From assembly GCA_023525975.1 (NCBI GenBank), contig CM042030.1:27274350-27338349 (forward strand): 64,000 nt of DNA. Reading direction: 5' to 3'. The position numbers were made by a program, and so were the translations under genes. This DNA comes from Smallanthus sonchifolius. Taxonomy: Eukaryota; Streptophyta; Magnoliopsida; Asterales; Asteraceae. The notes below the pieces were generated by a model that had not been told where the DNA came from, did not search any database, and was given only the letters and a program-made list of their open reading frames with translations. Positions 11,528-22,887 of the stretch are shown here, one piece after another (position 1 is the first letter of the stretch; each line of letters opens with the position of its first letter).

Positions 11528-12044
11528 AGCCCAATTCGGTTTCAATCCATGATATTCAACACGTTTAATGGCCTCTGATCGTGCATAAACGTTACACACA
11601 CGTTTTCAAACTCGTATGATTATCCAATTTATGAGAAATCAAACGAATTAACTAAGGGAATCATCCCCGTAGCCGTTTCAAGCTAATTCGAATCAAATTG
11701 AACTTTTGAGACAAAATTCTTCTATAAAATCAAGTCCCACACATTCGCGACACCTTTTTGCAAACTCTCTAAACACTAAAACTTATGGCATTGCACCTCT
11801 GGAACTCGATCGAACCTTAAGAACTCTGAAGCCAAAGCTCCAGTCGTTTTCCTTCGTTACTTCATCAAAACAGGTAATTCTTGTGCCAATAAGACCGTTC
11901 TGATTCCAAGATCGAAAGCCCCATGATCGGAGCTTCAATCTTATGCTTAACGGGATGGCTAGGGTTACGGGTTTTCAATTGGGGACGAATGGAGGGTTGG
12001 TTCATGGGTTTTAAATTTCCCAACTGGTTCTTAACCCACGCATC

Positions 12045-12262
12045 TGCCCAGTTACACCGGTTAGTACACTTGACTTGCACAAGAGAGGTCATGGGTTCGA
12101 AACCATCCCCTCACCTTTTTGCCCTTTTACGCGCCCTGGACCCGGACTCAGTACTATCCTCGCTTAACACAAATTCGGCTAGCCATATAATCACTACTGG
12201 ACCGGTGGTTTGTCTACTTGGACATTACCGAGCCCACCTGGGTTCGAATCCCGAGAACCTTT
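12045..12262 (+). other. Two tRNA-like (B-box) blocks in LTR-Z
   Basis: GGTTCGAAACC (12094-12104) and GGTTCGAATCC (12241-12251) match the Pol III internal B-box consensus GGTTCGANTCC, each with short complementary flanks resembling a T-arm, and each preceded by a sequence of tRNA-like length. I cannot fold either into a full cloverleaf by eye, so I do not call tRNA genes. Confidence 0.45.
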
Positions 12263-12771
12263 TTATTTATTTTTTAAATCAAATTTTAATCCAAATCCTT
12301 TTATAAATTTTTTTTTATAAAACCCTTAAAACTCAGAATTTGTTTTTCTATAAATTTAATTTGTTAAATCTTCAAGGAAACCATTTATTCCATTATTATT
12401 AGAGTTAAAAACTTAATAAAACCCAAACTATTTAAAACAATTATTTTAACAAATCATATAAATAAATCCATGGTTTATAAAACAATAATTATTATATAAT
12501 TAGGACCACTATTATAAACCCAATCATTTTATAAATATTTATACACCTCCAAAATAAATTATTTTTAACATTTAAAAACACATTTTCATACACTTAATTA
12601 TTTTATATTTGTTTAATTGCTAACAAATTTAAACCCTCATTTTTATAAAAATCAAACTATATAAATAAAAGGTTTTATTTATTTATATGGTTAGATTAAT
12701 TATTTATTCAACAAATTATTTATTTACTCAAACTAAATATTTCATTTGTCTAACTATTGTAATCTTGAGGT

Positions 12772-12773
12772 GG

Positions 12774-12816
<43 letters not shown>

Positions 12817-12887
12817 CACATTCAATAAAGTACAAAAACAATATATATATATATATATATATATACCCACATTCAATAAAGTACAAA

Positions 12888-12926
<39 letters not shown>

Positions 12927-12950
12927 CACATTCAATAAAGTACAAAAACA
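12772..12950. repeat. TA microsatellite with three copies of a 28-bp spacer
   Basis: Long TA runs alternate with three identical blocks containing CCCACATTCAATAAAGTAC and AAAAACAA. The compound unit was tandemly amplified. Confidence 0.95.
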
Positions 12951-13634
12951 AAATGAAAACATATATTCTTACACACATACTTTACATGAGATTTTATATA
13001 CAACCTTTCAAACACAAACAAGTATACATATATGTTGACCAAGCCCACACCCAATCCCTTTGTGCAATAGGATTTCCCCTAGTTAGATGTCCATGTCATT
13101 GATACTCTTTATACAATTCAATCTTAGGTTAACCTTGTGGTTAGCTAATCACTTGTGCAACATCTTTCCCGTGTGATCTACAAACTACTATTTCAAGTGA
13201 GTTTACATAGCCATTTTTTTTCATTTTTACATACTTTGGGATGAAACATGATTCATCAAACATTATTTGCAATTACATTATACAATTCTACATTATGAAC
13301 ATACGTGCAATTTGTGCCTTATGCTTGAATACTATGAGTTCAAACTACATTTACATACATTAGTGCAAGTGCAATCATTAACTTTATACAAGCTGACAGT
13401 TAACAATGATAGATCTATTGTGTCTGACAAACCCACCCAGGAGGGTGATTGTTGTCGACATTTACATAAGGGTAACATTAAGTGTTATGCCTATCAGTCT
13501 CAAGGTTTGATTGTACGCCCCGGTTTTAACTATAGTGATTCTCCATAATTGCTTATTTGCCATGTTTCCTAAGAATTGTACATCATTTTGAATATGAAAC
13601 TTTAGTTTGACCATTCCACCTTCGGTTAGGGTGT

Positions 13635-14802
13635 GACATTGACCAACCTTGACCAAGTGTGACACGACGACCCGTTGGTGACATATGGTGAAAGTATATG
13701 CAAGTAACACATAAGTAGCACCTTATGTCATAACACACATATTCAAGTAATTGTATAAGTAAATTTCATATAGTAAGTAACATGGTTTACATAGGTTCAT
13801 GTTATAAGTGGTAACACACATTCTCAAATAATTGCATAAGTCCATGACATACAACTACACATGTCCAAGTTACAAAGTCTAGTAAGTACACATAGCATTT
13901 GTACGTACTCATAACATAGTCCATAACATGACAACAAGACAACCCACATAAACTCATGTCATTGCACTAATCATCTAATAATATCTTTTCAAATACATTA
14001 GAACAAGTAAAGTAGCATGCTATCTTGTAACCTAGTTTATGCAATAACAAAGTTTCCCTTTTTGGAAAACTAGGGTTTTAATATCTTTTATGTAACATAG
14101 TCCAAATAACAAACCACACATGAAATTATCCTAATACAATACTACTAACATGTTTTTATTTATACACATTCCCTTTAAAGCAAATATGAAGTGTCCAAAC
14201 CAATAAAGTTTCCTTTATTAGTAAGGTCTTCCAAAACGGGTCATAACAAAGCTCTAATTCATATATTCTTACATAAATCATCTAAACATATGATAACAAC
14301 ACCATTTAACATACTTTGGACAACTATAGCATACAAACACAAAATATGTTCCAATAAAGTTTCCTTTTTAGGAAAGTAGTCAAACGGCATCCTACACATG
14401 TGTAACTTCAAATAGCCTCATATATCATTTCAATAGATGTTATTAAAACATTGTAGCATGTTATTATTTATCATACCTCAATAACCCAAAATGTAAAACA
14501 ATGAAGTTTCTATTCATAGAAACGGCCTAAAATGATGCAAATCCAATATTTCAACCAAAAAATCATGTTTCCTGCTCATTCTATCAATACTTGAACCATT
14601 AAATCCATCAAACATACCGTATGAATATTTTTATAAAATCATAATCAACAATATTTCCTTAAATAGAAAGGAGCATATAACCTACAAACCAAGCATTTCT
14701 ATGCATCATATGCACCAATATGTGTCAACAACTCTTTATTATGAAAAGTCTTTGATAAAACATGGATTAAAATACTTGTAAAATAGAAAAATCATTTGGA
14801 TG
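13635..14802 (-). repeat. Gypsy-4 3' LTR, left part
   Basis: It lies between the end of LTR-Z and the start of Gypsy-3. The TSD GGATG at 14798-14802 recurs at 46473-46477, so this stretch was joined to 46478-47232 before Gypsy-3 inserted. It is AT-rich, with many CATAACA/ACACAT tracts and no coding signal. Orientation is taken from the right part. Confidence 0.65.
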
Positions 14803-15411
14803 TGTCACACCCCCAAATTCCACTAACGGGGTTTTACCGTCCGGCGTGTGACAAACCAAGATCTCAGTCATTAGTCGCGCTAACTCGATTGGAGGTCGAA
14901 CGGGTGTAATATTGGCCTAAACACATTGCCAGGGTTGATAGACCTGGTGGGAGGCATTCAAACATAACCAGTCAGCTTCGGTTGCGATCGTTTAGAGTAA
15001 CTTGTACATTGTCTAGCTAGCGATAGGTGTGACTTACGTATGTGGATGCTGCAAACAATTTATTTACTTACAAACCTGTGAACTCACCAACCTCATGTTG
15101 ACACTTTTTCTTACATCTTGCTCAGGTCGCTAAGGCACAGGTTGCACACCTAGGACATGCACTGAGTCCTACTGTCATTGCATTCTTATGCAAACATTTA
15201 AAACAATTCACTGGCTTTTATTAAACTAAACCTGGGCGAGTTTGCTTTGCGCAGTAAATATATGACATAAACTGCTTCCGCATTTAACTCTGAACATCTA
15301 ATGGTTTTGTTTAAACTCATATAGTGTCGTTTGAAGTAACTAATGACTGAGATCCTGATTTGTCACACGTCTGACGGTAAAACCCCGTTAGTGGAATTTG
15401 GGGGTGTGACA
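14803..15411 (+). repeat. Gypsy-3 5' LTR (609 bp) with 71-bp inverted ends
   Basis: The part 14871-15411 aligns with 45924-46472, the end of the 3' LTR. The first 71 bases (14803-14873) are instead a near-perfect inverted copy of the last 71 bases (15341-15411): CCCCCAAATTCCACTAACGG near the start pairs with its complement near the end. The long U3-side part of the 3' LTR (19532-21151 and 44792-45920) has no counterpart here. Confidence 0.85.
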
Positions 15412-15414
15412 GAT

Positions 15415-15428
15415 TGGTATCAGAGCCA
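15415..15428 (+). other. Gypsy-3 primer-binding site (tRNA-iMet)
   Basis: TGGTATCAGAGCCA lies three bases after the LTR end GGGGGTGTGACA. Confidence 0.92.
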
Positions 15429-16791
15429 ATGGTTATAGAGAACTAGGATTGCATACTAGACTATAACCACAGATGCATTAGTTACACGACACATACACTC
15501 ATACATGCTACACGTAGCATCCACACATACATTGCCTTGCAGGCATATTGACATAATTCATATCACCCTCTACTGACGAGGGACGCGTCATTCTCATTGC
15601 ATTATCATTCCCACTGGCGACATTCGGGGAATCACCAGAACAACATCCACCATCCAAGGGCAGCAAGACGGAGCCTTCAGAGGAGTCACTCACACCAACA
15701 TCATCTGCACCCTTGTTACACCACCAGAGCTGAAGATAACACCGGATTGAGTCTATCGATGACACAGTCGGGTATGGTGGGCCTTCTCATGTCCTTATTA
15801 GGGACGACACACAGCACTAGCACATGTCTCTTTGGGAGTTGGGTTCATCAGAGGCGAGTCCATCCTGCACCCACTAGCAACAATACTTCGATCTCACTAG
15901 CTTTACTCTACTTCAAGCCCGAACATGTGGACCTCGCTTGAGGTACACTGTGTGGAGGCATACTGTTGCACGTATTATTGTAGAAATTCATTGACACATA
16001 GATATCATCACTTTCCCGAGCGGTGTCACACTTTGGTCGATATTCTATTGAAGAAAGATTGACCACAAGGTTGAGAATGCCTTGCTCATTACATACTCAA
16101 ACCCTATCCTGACTCAGTTAGAAGGACGGCTACTTTGCCTCTTCCAATAACACATATTCATGAACTAGTGTCACCTCTCGAAGTCGTATTTCATGTGCAT
16201 GTTCCCATGTACAATCCACTGGATTGGACTCTCGTATTGTGTTTCAACTCGAGTGAATACTCGGAACAAACGATTCCTGACTATTCATCCTCATATAAGT
16301 CCTAGTAGATCAATTGATGGTTGATGACTTATCCTAATCTGTGCTTTACAGACATAAGTTTCCACTGCATGTAGAAATTCACATAACCCGCTCAATGACT
16401 AGTTGATATCGTTAAACCTGTTCAACAGTTGATAGACCGACTATCAGGTTGAAGATGTTTACGAACACTGAACTATCATCAATAGGTTCCATCATTTTAT
16501 TTCACTCATGTAAGAGTCTTAGTAAAATTAAGACTCTCATCCAGACTTGATCAATAGAACCACCAAGAATGAAACTCTAGCAGAACCTCATGGTAAACCC
16601 ACCGACTCCAACTCTGTAAATGGAATTTGAGGAATTCTTTCTAAGCTAACACGTTATTCCTTACACTCCAACAATAAATTCCATTTGAACCTATTACCTT
16701 ATCCTGTGACTAATCCTTAGTCTAATTTGAATTATACCCCAACATATAAATCAAGTTGAAATATTTTGTCATGACAAAATTTCTCGCCTTC
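15429..16791 (+). other. Decayed gag/protease region of Gypsy-3
   Basis: About 1.36 kb between the primer-binding site and the first recognisable pol residues. It is too short for a complete gag plus protease (about 1.9 kb for the same parts in Gypsy-1), and I see no zinc knuckle or DSG motif. Open frames at 15508-15941 show no family likeness. Best read as deleted and mutated gag. Confidence 0.6.
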
Positions 16792-19483
16792 CTCTCCCGA
16801 GTGGAGAAACCCTTTATGTCCAAGGCGAGAAGAGTGGTGCAGTCATTGGCATCTTATCTTTCATGAAAGCGCAGAAGTGCTTACGTAAGGGTCACACTAT
16901 CATTCTGGCTCTCGTCGCCGAGCAGTCATCTGAGGAGAAGAAGATTGACGACATCCCGATCGTTCGTGATTATCCGGAAGTATTTCCAGAAGACTTGCCT
17001 GGACTTCCGCCTCATCGTTAAGTCAAATTCCAAATTGACTTAGCACCCTGGGCAGCGTCTATTGCTCGGGCACCATATAGACTTGCAACCAGTGAGCTAC
17101 AAGAATTGTCTACACAACTGTAAGAGTTGTTGGATAAAGGTTTCATCCGACCTAGCTCATCGCCATGGGGAGCTCTAGTCCTATTCGTCAAAATGAAAAA
17201 CGGGACTTTTCATATGTGCGTCAACTATCGTGAGTTGAACAAAGTGACTATCAAGAACCGTTATCCTCCACCCCGCATTGACGATCTGCTCGATCAACTC
17301 CAAGGATCAAGTTTCTATTCCAAGATCGATCTTAGATCCGGTTATCATCGGTTGAGTGTCCGAGACGAATACATCTCAAAGACTGCATTTAGGACTAGGT
17401 ACGACCATTATGAGTTCGTCATCGTCTTCATTGATGATATCCTCATCAATTCCAAGAATAAAGAAGAGCATGAGGAGCACCTGCGTTTGATTCTGGAATT
17501 GCTGAGACAAGAAGAATTATACGTAAAATTTTCCAAGTGCCAATTTTGGATTCACGAAGTGTAATTCTTAGGGCATGTAGTCAACGAGAAAGGAATACAT
17601 GTCGATCCATCAAAAATAGAAGCCATCAAGGATTGGGCGGCACCTACAACTCCGAATGAGGTGCGAAAATTTCTGAGATTGGCCGGCTATTACCATCGTT
17701 TCATTGAGGTATTTTCAAAGATTTCCCAACCACTCACTGCTCTGACTCAAAAGGGTAAACCCTATAACTCGGGAGACACCCAAGAGTTCGCATTTCAACT
17801 GCTTAAACAGAAACTCTACAGTGCACCCATTCTTTCTCTTCCGGAAGGAACATATGACTTTGTAGTGTACTGTGATGCATCCATTCAAGGTCTTGGTTGT
17901 GTATTAATGCAATGCAAGAAGGTTATCGCATACGCATCTCGTCAACTAAAAATTCATGAGAAAAACTACACAACTCATGACTTAGAATTAGGAGCCATGG
18001 TATTTGCACTAAAGATCTAGAGACATTACTTGTAAGGTACGAAGTGCACTATCTACACCGATCACAAGAGTCTTCAGCACATATTTGAACAGAAAAAGTT
18101 AAACATGTGACAACGTCGTTGGGTCAAACTCTTGAATGACTATGACTGTGCTATCAAGTACCATCGGGGCAAGGCTAATGTAGTAGCCGATGCCCTAAGC
18201 CGAAAGGAAACCAAACCCAAATGAGTTTTAGTGTACGGAACCTTAAGGGAACTTGTACTAGATGAAGCTCACAGATCTCGGTAATCTATTCATCCTGGTT
18301 CCGACATGATGTACCATGACTTAAAGGTGCTATATTGGTGGCCGAAGATGAAAGCTGATATAGCCACATACGTGAACAAGTGCCTGACTTGCTCAAAGGT
18401 CAAAGTGGAATGCCAAAAAGCCTTCTGGTTTGCTCCAACAGCTATAAATCCTAATGTGGAAATGGGAGCAAATTTCCATGGACTTTATCACCAAACTACC
18501 CCTAACTCCTAGCGGATGTGATCGTCGATCGTTTGACGAAATTCGCTCACTTCTTGGCAATTAAAGAGACCGACAAGATGGAAAAACTTACTCGTATTTA
18601 CTTGAAGGAAGTAGTCTCTTAGCACGGAGTGCCAATTTCTATCATTTCAGAACGCGACGCCCGATTCACCTCACGTTTCTGGCAATCATGAGCACAACAT
18701 ATCATCCACAAACATATGGCCAGACTGAACGTACTATTCAAACCCTGGAGGACATGCTATGAGCTTGTGTAATTGATTTTGGTAACAATTGGGAAACTCA
18801 TTTTCCTTTAGTGGAGTTCTCCTACAATAAAAGTTATCACACTAGCATCAAGGCAGCACCATTCGAGGCGTTATACGAATGGAAATGTCGATCACCTATC
18901 TGTTGGGTTGAAGTTGGGGATAGCCAACTTACGGGTCCTAAACTGGTATTCGAAACCTCAGAGAAAATCGTTCAAATTTGAAATCGTGTGGCGGCAGCCC
19001 ATGATCGTCAAAAGAGTTATGCCGATAAACGTAAGCCGTTAGAATTTCAAGTAGGTGAAAGGGTTCTATTGAAAGTCTCACCTTGGAAAGGTGTAATCCA
19101 TTTTGGTAAACGAGGTAAACCCTCGTTATGTTAGACCGTTCAAGATAGTAAAGAGAATTGGCCAAGTAGCGTACCAACTGGACCTACCTGAAGGACTGAG
19201 TGGTGTACACAACGTCTTTCATGTCTCGAACATGAAGAAATATCTAGCAGACGATACACTCGCGGTTCCTCTTGAGGAACTTCAAATCGATGAACAATTA
19301 CGCTTCGTTGAAGAACCGGTCGAAATCATGGATAGGGAGGTCAAAACACTTAAACACAGTAAAATCCCTATTGTCAGAGTTCGTTGGAACTCGAAACGCA
19401 GACCGGAATTCACATGGGAGCGTGAAGACCAGATGATGCGCAAGTATCCTCATCTGTTCAAGCACTCCACGTCAAACTCTTAA
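16792..19483 (+). pseudogene. Gypsy-3 pol remains: RT, RNase H, integrase, chromodomain
   Basis: The entry block LPSGETLYVQGEK (16792) and YPEVFPEDLPG (about 16970) lead into RT (LDKGFIRPSSSPWG at 17130; FIDDILINS at about 17440), RNase H (DFVVYCDAS, 17858), the ADALSRK boundary (18188), the integrase zinc finger (18290-18420) and a partial core. The C-terminal part 19103-19483 is open, covering a SH3-like/chromodomain end (VEEPVEIMDREV, FTWEREDQMM). More than six in-frame stops, several frameshifts, and an internal RT deletion near 17425 that joins YEFVI straight to VFIDD, losing the conserved MPFGLTNAP segment. The most decayed pol in the window, in keeping with its outer position in the nest. 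Confidence 0.88.
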
Positions 19484-19499
19484 GGTACTATTTTGATTT

Positions 19500-19613
19500 T
19501 TGGGACGAAAATTCTTTCAACTAGGGGATGATGTGACATCTCAGAAGTTTTTTATTTATTTATTTTAACTTTTGGGACAAAAATTATTTCAACTAGGGGA
19601 TGATGTGACATCT
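19500..19613 (+). repeat. 72-bp tandem duplication of polypurine tract and LTR start in Gypsy-3
   Basis: TTTCAACTAGGGGATGATGT followed by GACATCT occurs twice, with candidate LTR starts TGTGACATCT at 19532 and 19604. The AACTAGGGGATGA purine tract is therefore doubled. I cannot tell which copy was the functional boundary. Confidence 0.8.
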
Positions 19614-21151
19614 GGACTTTTCAAGTTAACTCCATTAACTAAATCCAGTTAAATACTAACCTAATTAACCCAATTCAAACCCCAGGGACTAATTCTGTCA
19701 AATATTAAACTAAAACTATAGGGACTAGTTGTGTCATTAGTCCAAACCCTAATCCTGTTGACTTTTGAAAGTCAAACAACCATATTCTTTACCCACCTCA
19801 AACCTTAAGGACCAAATTTGTCATTTTCTAAACCTCATTACACTTGAAACTACACGGACTGATTGTGCAATTAACCGAATTTCAATCCGTTGACTTCTCA
19901 AAGTCAAAATCAAATAGATTTTGTTCCTGTTGACTTTTGGGAGTCAAACCCGCAACCACATTGATCCAAATTCGAATCCCATGATCGATTTTTGTTTGAT
20001 TTCGTAACCGATAAGCACGTCCCTGCCATCAACGACCGTCATTGAGGTTTTAAACACCGGCATTAACTCGAATTAATCCCAATAATGGCCATTAAACTAA
20101 AACCTGTGACACATTCATAGCTTAACCATCAAATTCGACGAATTCATGTGCCATTCTCACAAACGAACACTCTGCACACACTAAACAATCACTTTCGAAC
20201 CTTTTACGCGCAACAGTTCAGCCGGAAGAAGAACTAGACTCGCCGGAGATCAAACTATATGAAACCGGAACCCCATTTGGTCGAACACAGTCAATTCTAA
20301 CACCAATCTGGTAATTTCTTACACCCTCAGCTTTGTTTCAGTGTCTAGATCATAATCCCTATCCTAATTAGGGCTTACATTATCGATTTTAACAAGAACC
20401 AGTTCTAGGGTTCTTAACATTTACAGTTTAATCGAACCCTACTCTAAACTCTGTTTAAATACAATTAAAATACATGATTAGCTTCGCAATCCTCTGTATA
20501 GTAAAAGCCCCATGTTTATTGATTCAAACAACATCGATTTAATCAGGATCTACAATCTAGTGTTTGTTCATAATCTAATTTGGGGGTTTCGATCCTAGAC
20601 ACAACCTAAATCAAATTAAACCATATAAATAGTTTCACAACACTCTAATCAGTAAAAGCCCTTTGATTCCAACTGTTAAACTTATCTAGTTTTGTCAAAT
20701 TGAGTTGTGGTTAGAACCTAGGGTTTCAACGATTTCAGGGGTGAATTAAACAATCTAAAACTCGATACTTTTCCAATTAAACCGATTTGTAGATTCACAA
20801 TTCGTCCATGAACAAAACCCCTATGTTGCTTTGATCAATCTTTATCGTTTTCGATGGATTTGGGATGAATCTTTGGTTTGGTTCGGTTCGCAAGAGAGAA
20901 GAACTTGGTTTGCTTGTGTGTTAAAAGCTTTTGTAGCCGGGTTTTGTTGCGATGGCCCTAGCGGGCGGATTGGTTTGGGTGTTGTGCTGCTTGGGGGGAG
21001 ACCCGGGTTAGAGCCCTCTACCCTCATTTCCTTTTTAAATTATTTTTTAAATATCATTTTTAATACAAAACTTATCCCCATATTAATATAATAACATATT
21101 AAAACGTTTTGAACCCGAAAACAACCCAAAAGCTCGGGTTTGGTTTGATAA
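19532..21151 (+). repeat. Gypsy-3 3' LTR, first part
   Basis: It starts TGTGACATCT after the polypurine tract and runs to the Copia-1 insertion (TSD GATAA, 21147-21151). It holds three inverted TTGACTTT/AAGTCAA pairs (19757-19777, 19889-19908, 19929-19949) and a degenerate B-box-like GGTTAGAGCCC at about 21005. No gene is seen. Confidence 0.75.
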
Positions 21152-21715
21152 TGTAGGTCCAGATTTCTCTTATAATCACTGATTTGATCGATTACACACA
21201 CACACACACGGAAACTGTGTGTATGGTGGTGAAACAGATAATAGAAACAGTGTTGGTGAAGATAACAGGCTAACCACAGTTTGAATCAACACACAAATGG
21301 TATGAAAGTGTAAGAACATAGTGAATAAACAACTGCAAATTGTATTGATTCAGGAAAAATGTGAAAGAGAAGGTTCAGGGTTACAGCCGCTACTCACACC
21401 CTAAACATTCTCAAACTAGGCTATTTATAGTAGTGACAGTATCGAAACTATGTTCAATCGAAACTACTAGTTTCGATTGACCATTTACAAGTGATACAAA
21501 TACTGTCGAAACTACCATCTATCGAAACTACTAGTTTCGATTGAACAGACTCAATCGAAACTAAGTAGTTTCGATGGCCCAGACTTAGAAATAAAAACAG
21601 TAAATTACATAAAACTGAAATTACATTTAATGAAATGACAGAAAGTAAACTAGTCTAAAACTGTTTAAACAAACAATAAATGACAACAGCTTATACATTA
21701 AGATATGACTCTACA
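21152..21715 (-). repeat. Copia-1 3' LTR (564 bp)
   Basis: TGTAGGTCCAG...GACTCTACA on the plus strand. TATA box (minus) at 21423-21429; family B palindromes at 21440-21575, immediately upstream of it. Nearly identical to the 5' LTR except for a 16-bp deletion relative to 44511-44526. Confidence 0.93.
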
Positions 21716-21733
21716 ATCTCCCCCTAAGCTGTT
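21716..21733 (-). other. Copia-1 polypurine tract
   Basis: On the minus strand CAGCTTAGGGGGAGAT lies directly before the 3' LTR start. A near copy lies inside ORF3 at 33749-33765. Confidence 0.85.
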
Positions 21734-21756
21734 GCATTACCGTCTTCAGCTCTTCA

Positions 21757-22887
21757 TCAAGCAGCTGGTCCTTCAGTTGTCCTCGGTATAAAAGGTTTAA
21801 CATGGAGAGATACAACCCGTTGGTAGGCTTTAGCATCAGCTTCATCTTCATCACTGTATGCCTGAATGTGATTCTGAAAAAGGATTTCCAGATCTTCAGG
21901 CTGAAACTTCAACAGCTCCATGGGCTCAAAGATGGTGATGCCTTCCTTGCCCTCACATTCTATCACTGCACTGCCAATAATTGGGTCATAGTACCATTTT
22001 CTGAAAGTTTATAGCTGGACAGGTACAGATTTTGGAATGGTGATAGTCTTGTGTGTTTGGGCAGGCTTGTATCTTAAGAACACATATGGCTTGTTAGTCT
22101 TAGGATGAAACCTAGTCTTTGAGATCTTCTTTTGAGTTTTCCTAGGCTTCATTCCTTTGAAATCATTATTGACTTGAGAATGCAGAAATTTCTCAAAGTC
22201 ATAAGCCATCATGACCTTCCCAGGGTTTTGAAGTGGAAGTTTGGCTAAATCCCTGAGGTCATAGAAAGGAAGGGTTTGGAAGTCAGTCATATTTTTAAAG
22301 TGCTGAACCCCCCCCCCTCTATATCTTCTTATGATAAAGAGCTTCCTTTCAGCATCATACTTCCAGCCAATTGGAGGCCTTTTTAGTTCTTGATGCTCTG
22401 CTATCCATTCATATGTCTTAGGAGTTTCTTCCTGAATTATTTTCTTAAACCAGGACTTTCTTAAAGTTGGAGGTTCAGGAGCAACCGAGGGTGAATCTTG
22501 TGCTGGACCGGATTCGGAGACTGTAGTTGTTGGTTCAGGAGTGACTGTTTTGATAAGATTAATCTGAACATCATCTTCACCCTTTTCTTCGTCAGATAAA
22601 GTTTGAATTTCATCTCCGTCTTCCGTAAAGTATCTAGTTCGCTCAGTCTCCTTTTCTTCAGTGGTCAGGATTTCTGGATAAAGATCATTATACCCAAAGT
22701 TTTCGATGTCTTCTAAAAGGGCATTCAGCTCATCATCAGATGGGATGTCTTCTTCATCAAGAATCACGGTCTCTATTTCAGTGGAAGTCCCTTTCCCTCT
22801 CTTCCTTGCTTCTCTTCTCTCACTAGCTGAGGGAAGGTTTAGTTCTGTACATTCAATTTTGACTTCAACCGTCTCTTTTGTCTTTTC
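21757..22887 (-). pseudogene. Copia-1 ORF3, C-terminal part
   Basis: This continues ORF3 on the far side of Gypsy-1 (TSD TTTTC at 22883-22887 and 33664-33668). It encodes an acidic stretch (EDIPSDDELNALLEDIENF) and then a conserved C-terminal module that aligns with the end of Copia-2 ORF3: a GGVQ block after a basic RRYR, a LPFYDLRDL-like block and a YKPAQ block. A TAA at 22009-22011 interrupts it; the same frame goes on to the final stop at 21757. Function unknown. No membrane segment or signal peptide is visible. Confidence 0.8.

Larger units (their letters stand above)
11303..13634 (+). repeat. LTR-Z: 3' part of a gypsy LTR, interrupted by Gypsy-2
   Basis: It continues from the Gypsy-2 insertion point and ends GGTTAGGGTGTGACA at 13634. 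It shares features with the Gypsy-3 3' LTR: inverted TTGACTTT/AAGTCAA pairs, an AT-rich centre, CAAGTGAGTTT (13192, compare 45427) and TGACAAACCC (13425, compare 45905). No primer-binding site follows, so it is a solo or rearranged LTR. Its start would lie left of Gypsy-2, outside the window. No gene is seen; short open frames at 12687-13102 are the TA microsatellite. Confidence 0.6.

Noticed and set aside
12045..12262. True tRNA genes
   Set aside because: B-box matches exist, but I could not find a paired acceptor stem, anticodon arm and proper A-box; kept only as tRNA-like blocks.
12687..13102. Open frames coding Tyr-Ile repeats on both strands
   Set aside because: Pure translation of the TA microsatellite.
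15508..15941. Gag gene of Gypsy-3
   Set aside because: Frames at this position show no gag helices or zinc knuckle; they look accidental.
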